Source of the DNA: Bos javanicus
Taxonomy: Eukaryota; Chordata; Mammalia; Artiodactyla; Bovidae
Assembly (NCBI RefSeq): GCF_032452875.1
Contig: NC_083890.1
Span: 49,000,983 to 49,064,982, forward strand
Reading direction: 5' to 3'
Length of the DNA: 64,000 nucleotides
Made by a program: the position numbers and the translations under genes. The stretch's first letter is position 1. Each line of letters starts with the position of its first letter. The notes below the pieces were generated by a model. The model ran no database searches. It was not told the DNA's origin and was given only the letters and a program-made list of their open reading frames with translations. Below are positions 55,986 through 64,000 of the stretch, in pieces.

Positions 55986-56194
55986 GAGACAAATCCCGTC
56001 ACCACTGGGGGTATGTGCGGATGTTTTTCATCGGTCATTGCTGGTAGTTGGTTTTACAGAGATTCTTATTTATTTATTTATTTTTGCTTCTGCAATTTGG
56101 GCTGGAGGGCTCTGATCTTTTAGATACTCCTAAGATATTTCCAAAGTGCCTGACATTCAGGAAAGCCTGGTTCCCATTCTTTTAATCATGATGG

Positions 56195-56530
56195 AGGGTC
56201 TTCTACACCCGAGGCACTGAGCTCGTTGCCAGTGATGAGATGCTGAGTGAAACAGATGGCAGTGGAGACATCTGCTAATAGGAGAATCACACAAATAAAT
56301 GTAACACCTGAGGTGCCCAGAGATGTGTCAGGAGCTCTGAGAATTGGCAACGCAGGACCTGACCAAGTGAAAGAGGGTGAAGGGCGCTTCCTAGAGAAAG
56401 TGATGATGTCGTTCTGATCTGATAGGAGGCAGGGGGTGACTGGGGGCGGGGCGGCTAGGAAGAGGAGAGAGCCTGTGAAAGGGAATGGCACGTTCCAAGT
56501 CCCTGGGGGTGTTCACGGATCAGGTGAAAG
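56195..56530 (+). repeat. Old mammalian interspersed repeat
   Basis: ACACCCGAGGCACTGAGCTCG, GAGATGCTGAGTGAAACAGATGG, then GGGAATGGCACGTTCCAAGTCCC-like sequence. Resembles the ancient family seen at 8175-8345. Low certainty. Confidence 0.35.
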
Positions 56531-56671
56531 GAGAGATGTGAGAGTCACAGAATGATGGGGATGATAAACATACAACTGGAGGCTGTGGCTGTGGTTGGCG
56601 CGCCAGGGGTGATGGAGGGAGGCGCAATGCAGGGGGATGCTGGGGGATTCAACTCTAATGTGAAACTGCTT

Positions 56672-56871
56672 TTTGCTTCCCTGCTTAGCCAGTGGTAAGG
56701 AATCCGCCTGCCAATGCAGGAGACCCAGCTTCGACCCCTGGGTCGGGAAGAATCCCTGGAGAAGGGAATGGTACCCCACTCCAGTATTCTTGCCTGGAGA
56801 ATCCCATGGAGAGGAGCCTGGAGGGCTACAGTCCATGGGGTCACGAAGAGTCAGACACGACTGAGTGGCTG
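56672..56871 (+). mobile_element. Bov-tA SINE
   Basis: Full plus-strand copy with slightly altered head (TTGCTTCCCTGCTTAGCCAG). Confidence 0.92.
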
Positions 56872-57021
56872 AGCAGGCATCCACCTTGACATACAAGGCA
56901 TAGCTCATAATTTTGTTTATTTCGGCCCCTTGGATCTGTAGCCATGGTGCTGTAATAAACTCAGTGAAATCAGTTATTTTTTTAACTTGAAATTAAACTG
57001 ATCCTTCCTAGACAGACTTTC

Positions 57022-57280
57022 GGAGAAGGCAATGGCACCCCACTCCAGTACTCTTGCCTGGAAAATCCCATGGGTGGAGGAGCCTGGTGGGCTGCAATCC
57101 ATGGGGTTTCGAAGAGTCGGACACGACTGAGTGCCTTCACTTTCATGCATTGGAGAAGGAAATGGCAACCCACTCCAGTGTTCTTGCCTGGAGAATCCCA
57201 GGGACCGGGGAGCCTGGTGGGCTGCAGTGTATGGGGTCACACAGAGTCAGACATGACTGAACCGACTTAGCAGCAGCAGC
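57022..57280 (+). mobile_element. Bov-A2 SINE (dimer)
   Basis: Both monomers, TTCACTTTCATGCATTGGAG linker and (CAG)n tail. Exact 11-bp TSD AGACAGACTTT at 57010-57020 and 57281-57291. Confidence 0.97.
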
Positions 57281-57360
57281 AGACAGACTTTGGGAATAAG
57301 CAAAACTATTTTCAGGGTTTTCAGGCTGAGCTTATTTTCATGGACTTACTAGCTTTTGTG

Positions 57361-57571
57361 GGGTTTCTTAGGTGTTTTAGTGGGTAAAGAATCTTCCTGC
57401 AATGCAGGATACACAGGTTTGATCCTTGGGTTGGAAAGATCTCCTGGAGAAGGGCATGGAAACCCATTCCAGTATTCTTGCCTGGAGAATCCCATGGACA
57501 GAGGAGCCTGGTGGGCCACTGTCCACAGGGTCACACAGAGTTGGACACGACTGAAGCAGCTGAACACACGT
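57361..57571 (+). mobile_element. Bov-tA SINE
   Basis: Full plus-strand copy, moderately diverged. Flanks TACTAGCTTTTG (from 57348) and TACTAGTTTTG (from 57573) suggest a TSD with one indel or substitution. Confidence 0.92.
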
Positions 57572-57580
57572 GTACTAGTT

Positions 57581-60535
57581 TTGGAGTAATTTCAAGATTG
57601 TCAGATATTGTTGCAACTCTGGAATTGTGCTGGACTTATTTTTATTTTTAAGAAAGGTAAAATTAAAATTAAATGAAGTCTGAGTCACCCTCATATAGAA
57701 TGAAAAACTCCTTTCCCGTGGAAGCGTACATTTCAGTTATCACTTGGAGGTTCCTTCTGTGTAGCTCATGTATTTATGGTTTTAAAATTGAGTTATTTTG
57801 TTAAGAAAACATTTTTTTTTCATGATTTGAGAAGTCTGAAACAGAGCAAAACCTTAAGTCAACAGAAAAGGAGAGCTTGAGCATATTATTTGTGGCTTTT
57901 GCTGGAGACATCATGGTGCTTTCAACTTAGGGTCTGCTTCTAAAAGAAAGTTTAAGTGCTACTATGATGAAAGAAATAACAATAAAGTATTATTATTATT
58001 CAAATGCTTAGCCACACTCCCAGTGCTCAAAACTAGGTCAGACACAGAGGAGAAAATAAATATTTGTTGACTATGAGTGAATGAATGAAAAGAACTTTAG
58101 AGTGTTTTTTCCATGTGATAGGCAAGGTTCAATTCTGTGAGCCTTGGTACCTGCTCAAGTTAGGAGGGCCTCCCTGGATGCCTAAGTGATGATGAATCAA
58201 ATTTATATGTACCCTATAGGGTCAACCACTTCTGGTAAGTGGGAAATTTACCTTTTCAAGTTGGGATCCTGGCAAAAGCAATTTCAGTGGGGTGGTGGCG
58301 ACTGCTGCCTGTGTGAAATGGGAGAAAGGAAGTGACCATGGGGATTTTGCCAACTACTACAGCAGGTCATTCCATTAACCCCATCCAGTGTTACCTTCCG
58401 TCTTTAATTCCACCTGTTTCTTGTTCTAATTCCTTGCTCTCCCCACCATGACCTCAGCCAACAGTTCAAATTCTGACATAATTGGAAATGAATTCAGTAA
58501 TCTGGTCCATCGATCCGTTGATTGCCTCTGGTTCTTTTTCCTGGTTACCATGTTTATTAGCTTTCCTTAGCATTCTGAGTGCCTGGCTCTCAAGGGTACA
58601 ACAGGGAGAACCAGCCTTTCTTCCAGCTAGCTTGCCTCTGAACTCTGTGGGCGTGTGATGTTACAAGAATAGATGGGGAAGAGCCACACTCTCAGTTCCT
58701 TGGGATTGCAACAGAGAGAAACGTGAGGTTTGCTTTTGCAGCTGTCCTTTGCAAACTGGCTCCGGTTTAATAGGGAGAGTTTGTGCTTTCTACACTTCTG
58801 TTTTTTTTTTTTTTTCCCCAATCCATACTATTGGTTTGCAAATGACAAGCTCAGTTGTGCTGGCTTCAGTGAACTTGGCTGCCATGTTGGCCAGTCTTTA
58901 TTAGCATGAGAGCAGGACCTTCCCCCTTCCGTCGAATGCCTGGGCAATTAATTGCAGAGGCTAACATGAAAAAAATGTTGGAATGATTGACATTTACTTC
59001 TAGACGTTACTTTGATTTTCAAGTCCAATATTTTCCAGTGTAGTCCACATTTGAAATTGAAACCACTTGTGGTTCCTTGGAATTTAGCTTCTGGTTTTGG
59101 TGTAGTAAACAGTACTTGCCATTAAAGATTTAGCAAAGCATTGCTTTTTAATTTGATCAGGGTTCACAGTTCAAATCCAAATATTAGCATTGAAATTAGT
59201 TTGCTTAATTATGTGATAGCTACAAAGAGCTTGTATAGCATTTACTACATCCTGGAGATTAGTGCTGTTAATTCTTGACTGTCCAGATATGGATTATGAA
59301 TGTCATCTAATCTTCCTTTCTCAGATTCTGGGCATATACTGTATTAGGAAAGCAATGTTCATATACTTTGAGTTCCTGAATATGCATGAAGTCTTTTTGC
59401 CCTGTATATATATATTTTATGAAGGGGGTCATTTATTATGACTCACAAGTAGCTTGAATGTTGTGATGTTGATCTGCTTTATCTCATCAGAGTATAAAGG
59501 AGATAGGTTGGTATAGGCAGAGAGCACCACCTTGGATTGAAGTTCCAAATCCCCCACTGACCAATTCTGAGCAAGTTTCAGTTTGCTGATCATTACGTGG
59601 GCATAATTTAATTCCATGCCTTTTATACTTTTCAGGATTATTACGAAGAAAGAGCAATAACTGTCCATTCAACGTATAGCCACATAAGGTAGTTGTTTAA
59701 TAAAAATAAACTGAGGATTAAATGAACAAGAAGATACCTGGCAATTTGTAAAACAATATACACAATGGAACTGCATAAAATTTATAATTGTCTAAATCCT
59801 TCTTTCTCCTCCTCCTCCTCCTTCACCTCATCTCCACGTTACAGCATGAAGAACATCTCTGTATCTTTTATAGAGAGAATAAAAGAGGGCTTTCTCAGGA
59901 AAGTCTAAGGAATTTCTTCCCTGATACCTAGTGTCAGTGCAGCTCATGGTTAATACAGTTCCCTCAGCTGGCTTTCTTAATTGTTTATTCATATGCTCAT
60001 TCATTAACTCACCGTACATTTCTGAGCACTCCAGGGTATAGAGTGGCTTTATGGCTGTGTCGCGAGACCATAATGGGGCCTCAGCTACAAATAGGCTTGT
60101 TTTGGAGACATTGAAAGGAGAACGACTTAGCTTTGGAAATGCAGCGCAGTCCGGCTGCCTAATCTCATCAAGGCAAAGTGAAACAGGCATTCCTTCCGCT
60201 GACCCACACATCCCGCAGTGGGAGGAAGTCAGGAGAAGGGAGCAAATTCTGCTGTTTCCATGGAAACAAACCTGATCAGAAAGGCAAGAAATATGCAAAG
60301 CAGCTACCTGGAAGGTGGAATGTGGTTCCGCTGCAGGGAGGGCAGGGGGCACCAGCCAGGTGGCAGGACACCAATTGGTGCAGAGGATAAGAGCAAAGGT
60401 TTGAGGTCATTTTGTTCATAAGACACTGATGTGATTGAATACTTGAAGAAACACTTGGTTTGATGAGGGGTAAAGCATTTTGGCATTTTTTGAAGCTCTC
60501 TCCATCCATAAACTGACACAATCCACAATATTATT
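57581..60535. other. Repeat-poor region
   Basis: Nearly 3 kb with only a T run (58801-58815), a short (TA)n (59406-59416), (CTC)n at 59806-59822 and a faint MIR-like stretch at 59490-59600. The minus frame 60352-59828 (174 codons) is the longest non-repeat frame in the window, but it has no recognisable domain and odd composition. Confidence 0.4.
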
Positions 60536-60571
60536 GGAGATACTAAAGGAGTACTAAAGGAGATACTAAAG
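60536..60571. repeat. Imperfect triplication of GGAG(A)TACTAAA
   Basis: GGAGATACTAAA, GGAGTACTAAA and GGAGATACTAAA in a row. Confidence 0.93.
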
Positions 60572-60669
60572 AATACTTTGCAGAGTGCACTGCCTGTAAG
60601 ATCTTTAGAACTGGGAGAGATTGACAAAAATGCCGAAAAGGGGGTCGGGATAACCTCCTAGTGATGAAT

Positions 60670-60987
60670 GTGTGATAAGTGATAAGCAAAGTCACTCAGT
60701 TGCGTCCAACTCTTTGTGACCCCATAGTCTATACAGACCACGGCATTCTCCAGGCCAGAATGCTGGAGTGGGTTCCCTCTTCCCGGGTATCTTCTGAATC
60801 CAGGGATGGAACCCAGGTCTCTTGCATTGCAGGCTGATTTTTTACCAGCTGAGCCACCAGGGAAGCCCAAGAATACTGGAGGGGGTGCCCTATCCCTTTT
60901 CCAGGGGATCTTCCCGACCCAGAAATTGAACTGGGGTCTCCTGCATCGCAAGCAGATTCTTTACCAGCTGAGCTACCGGGGAAGCCC
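60670..60987 (-). mobile_element. Two-headed Bov-tA SINE
   Basis: Minus-strand copy. From right to left it reads a head, the CCAGTATTCTTGG junction at about 60868-60880, a second head, the core and the BovB-like tail. Flanking repeat AGTGATGAAT at 60660-60669 and AGTGATGCAT at 60988-60997 (9 of 10). Confidence 0.92.
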
Positions 60988-61044
60988 AGTGATGCATTTT
61001 ATGATAACCACAAAGCAGAACTGGTAGGGATTGGGATTTCCTAG

Positions 61045-61177
61045 TTGCCCAGGACTCTGCTAACTGCTGTATGTGCCTCTTTTAACCTTCAGAACAAATT
61101 TGTGAGGAGCACGAGGCTTACAAAGATGAGGAAAATAAAGCCCAGCAAATTTAAGAAAATCACCTGACATCACACAG
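61045..61177 (-). repeat. MIR SINE, cut by BovB
   Basis: TGAGGAGCACGAGGCTTACAAAGATGAGGAAAATAAAGCCCAGC, then CACCTGACATCACACAG, is a reversed MIR that stops exactly where the BovB tail begins at 61178. Confidence 0.7.
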
Positions 61178-61207
61178 TTCAGTTCAGTTCAGTTCAGTCG
61201 CTCAGTC

Positions 61208-64000
61208 ATGTCCAACTCTTTGCAACCCCATGGACTGCAGCACACCAGGCCTCCCTGTCCATCACCAACTCCCAGAGCCCACTGAAACTCATGTCCATTG
61301 AGTTGGCGATGCCATCTGATCCTCTGTCGTCCCCTTCTCCTCCTTCAATCTTTCCCAGCATCGGGGTCTTTTCCAATGAGTCAGTTCTTCGCATCAGGTA
61401 GCCAAAGTATTGGAGTTTCAGCTTCAGCATCAGTCCTTCTAATGAATATTCAGGACTGATTTCCTTTAGGATTGACTGGTTAGATCTCCTTGCAGTTCAA
61501 GGGACTCTCAAGAATCTCCTCCAACACCACAGTTCAAAAGCATTAATTCTTCGGTGCTCAGCTTTCTCCAACTCTCACATCCATACATGACTACTGGAAA
61601 AACCATAGCTTCGACTAGACAGAACTTCGTTGACAAAGTAATGTCTCTTCTTTTTAATATGTCATCTAGGTTGGTCATAGCTTTTCTTCCAAGAAGCAAG
61701 CATGTTTTAATTTCATGGCTGCAGTCACCATTTGCAGTAATTTTGGAGCCCAAGAAAGTAAAGTCTGTCACTGTTTCCATTGTTTCCCCATCTATTTTCC
61801 ATGAAGTGATGGGACCAGATGCCATGACCTTAGTTTACTGAATGTTGAGTTTTAAACCAACTTTTTCACTCTCCTCTTTCACTTTCATGAAGAGGCTCTT
61901 CAGTTCTTCTTTGCTTTCTGCCATAAGTATGGTGTCATTTGCATATCTGAGGTTATTGATATTTCTCCTGGGAATCTTGATTGCAGCTTGTGCTTCATCC
62001 AGTCCAGCATTTCTCAAGATGTACTCTACATATAAGTAAAATAAGCAGGGTGACAATATACAGCCCTGATGTACTCCTTTTCCTATTTGGAACCAGTCTG
62101 TTGTTCCATGTCCAGTTCTAACTGTTCCTTCCTGACCTGCATACAGATTTCTCAGGAGGCAGGTCAGGTGGTCTGATATTCCCATCTCTTTCAGAATTTT
62201 CCACAATTTATTGTGATCCACACAGTCAAAGGCTTTGGCGTAGTCAATAAAGCAAAAGAGGATGTTTTTCTGGAACTCCCTCGCTTTTTTGATGATCCAG
62301 CAGATGTTATCAATTTGATCTCTGGTTCCTCTGCCTTTTCTAAATCCAGCTTGGACATCTGGAAGTTCACAGTTCACGTACTACTGAAGCCTGGCTTGGA
62401 GAATTTTGAGCATTACTTTACTAGCGTGTGAGATGAGTGCAATTGTGCGGTAGTTCAAGCATTCTTTGGCATTGCCTTTCTTTGGGATTGGAATGAAAAC
62501 TGCCCTTTTCCAGTCCTGTGGCCACTGCAGAGTTTTCCAAATTTGCTGGCATATGGAGTGCAGCACTTTCACTGCATCATCTTTTAGGATTTGAAATAAC
62601 TCAACTGGAATTCCATCACCTCAACTAGCTTTGTTCGTAGTGATGCTTCCTAAGGCCCACTTGACTTTGCATTCCAAGATGTCTGGCTCTAAGTGAGTGA
62701 TCACACCATTGTGTTTATCTGGGTTGTGAAGATCTTTTTTGTATAGTTCTTCTGTGTATTCTTGCCACTTATTCTTAATATCTTCTGTTTCTGTTATGTC
62801 TATACCATTTGTGTCCTTTATTGTGCTCATCTTTGCATGAAATATTCCCTTGGTATGTCTAATTTTCTTGAAGAGATCTCTAGTCTTTCCCATTCTATTG
62901 TTTTCCTCTATTTCTTTGCATTCATCACTGAGGAAGGCTTTCTTATCTCTCCTTGCTATTCTTTGGAACTCTGCATTCAAATGGGTATATCTTTCCTTTT
63001 CTTCTTTGCGTTGAGTTTCTCTTCTTTTCTCAGCTATTTGTAAGTCCTCTTCAGACAACCATTTTGCCTTTTTGCATTTATTTTTCTTGGGGATGGTCTT
63101 GATCACTGCCTCCTGTACAATGCCACTAACCTCTGTCCGTAGTTCTTCCAGCACTCTGTCTATCAAATCTAGTCCCTTGGATCTATTTCTCACTTCCACT
63201 GTACAATCATAACGGATTTGATTTAAGTCTGGACTGATGTTGAAGCTGAAACTCCAATACTTTGGCCACCTGATGTGAAGAGCTGACTCATTTAAAAAGA
63301 TCCTGATGCTGGGAAAGATTGAAGGCAGGAGGAGAAGGGGACGACAGAGGATGAGATGGTTGGATGGCATCACCAACTCAATGGACATGAGTTTGGGTAA
63401 ACTCCGGGAGTTGGTGATGGACAGGGAGGCTTGGTGTGTGGTGGTCTATGGGGTCACAAAGAGTCAGACACAACTGAGCGACTGAACTGAACTGAACTGA
63501 ACATACCTGAATGGTCTAGTGGTTTTCCCTACTTTCTTCAATTTAAGTCTGAATTTGGCAATATGGAGTTCATGATCTGAGCCACAGTCAGCTCCTGGTC
63601 TTGTTTTTGCTGACTGTATAGAGCTTTTCGTTTAGCTGCAAAGAATATAATCAATCTCAGTTTGGCATTGCACATCTGGTGATGTCCATGTATAGAGTCT
63701 TCTCTTGTATTGTTGGAAGGGGTTGTTTGCTATGACCAGTGCATTGTCTTGGCAAAACTCCTTTGACCTTCTTTGTCTTGTACTCCAAGGCCAAATTTAC
63801 CTGTTACTCCAGGTGTTTCTTGACTTCCTACTTTGCATTCCAGTCCCCTATAAATGAAAAGGACATCTTTTTTTGGTGTTAGTTCTAGAAGGTCTTGTAG
63901 GTCTTCATAGAACCATTTAACTTCAACTTGTTCAGCATTACTGGGAATGGTTTGCCTTGGAAAGAACAGAGGTCATTCTTTCATTTTTGAGATTGCATCC
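61208..64000 (-). pseudogene. BovB ORF2 (endonuclease-reverse transcriptase), disrupted
   Basis: Domains from right to left: part of the APE-type endonuclease (63503-64000), the inter-domain linker (frame 63229-62621, charged and helix-forming), and reverse transcriptase. The RT part includes the thumb/finger motif PIPKKGNAKECLNYRTIAL (frame 62572-62381), QAGFRKGRGTRDQI, motif A CFIDYAKAFDCVDH, motif B GVHQGCILSPCLF and motif C. Motif C reads RYANDTIL: the first aspartate of YADD is asparagine (AAT codon at 61937-61939), so the enzyme would be inactive even if the frame were whole. There are several frameshifts (around 62377-62381 and near 61560, and in the endonuclease near 63840-63860). A deletion in the C-terminal region near 61315 and the nested insertion add further damage. 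It is not a functional gene. Confidence 0.95.
63230..63502 (+). mobile_element. BovB 3' end nested in opposite orientation
   Basis: Plus-strand BovB 3' end, from GGACTGATGTTGAAGCTG to the (ACTGA)n tail, sits inside the minus-strand BovB. The outer element resumes with ATACCTGAATGG at 63503, which follows directly on the GTC at 63229. There is no evident target-site duplication. Confidence 0.95.

Larger units (their letters stand above)
61178..64000 (-). mobile_element. BovB LINE, long copy running off the window
   Basis: Starts with (TTCAG)n tail complement and continues without a break in order through the C-terminal region, reverse transcriptase and inter-domain linker into the endonuclease region at the right edge. 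A 273-base foreign BovB 3' end is nested at 63230-63502. About 2.55 kb of this element is visible, and its 5' end lies beyond 64000. Confidence 0.97.

Noticed and set aside
59828..60352. Longest non-repeat frame, 174 codons, minus strand.
   Set aside because: No domain, splice context or plausible composition. Expected occasionally by chance in 64 kb read in six frames. Kept only as a note.
1..64000. Search for CRISPR arrays, prokaryotic defence or secretion loci, phage and operons.
   Set aside because: The sequence is mammalian nuclear DNA dominated by ruminant retroposons; none of these occurs.

Overview
This window reads as nuclear DNA of a ruminant, most likely a bovid. The evidence is the repeat content: about thirty copies of the tRNA-Glu-derived SINE Bov-tA, three Bov-A2 dimers, thirteen pieces of the RTE-type LINE BovB, and seven older CHR-type SINEs that ruminants share with whales and hippos. 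Beneath these lie old L1 3' ends and a few MIR fragments shared with all placental mammals. No multi-exon gene, RNA gene, CRISPR array, operon or other prokaryotic feature is supported. Almost every long open frame is either BovB coding sequence, its antisense, a SINE read through, or a TG-repeat artefact. The region is best described as intergenic or intronic.

Layout. 1-5 kb is mostly unique, with a possible terminal coding exon at 38-197 that I could not identify. 5-12 kb is dense in Bov-tA, with a complex TG microsatellite at 5.8 kb, a Bov-A2 at 7.5 kb and a cleanly bounded L1 3' end at 10.45 kb. 12-24 kb mixes BovB fragments, two-headed Bov-tA copies, MIR and several repeat-free blocks. 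24-39 kb is lighter in repeats and carries small tandem duplications. 39.9-43.6 kb is one old antisense L1, later interrupted by a CHR SINE and by a young BovB whose reverse-transcriptase frame is broken only by two CGA-to-TGA changes. 44-49 kb holds L1 3' ends and an ERV-LTR-like segment containing a SINE. 49.5-53 kb and 57.6-60.5 kb are repeat-poor. 61.2-64 kb is a long antisense BovB that runs off the window edge, with a second BovB 3' end nested inside it in the opposite orientation.

How the parts relate. BovB supplies the endonuclease and reverse transcriptase that are thought to mobilise the Bov SINEs, whose 3' ends match BovB. The window therefore shows both the engine and its passengers. 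Several target-site duplications can be read directly. The most interesting material is structural and not coding: composite insertions that look like template-switching or two-sided reverse-transcription events, a poly(T)-only insertion with 17-bp flanking repeats, and a recurrent two-headed Bov-tA form. I found no convincing previously undescribed biological system.
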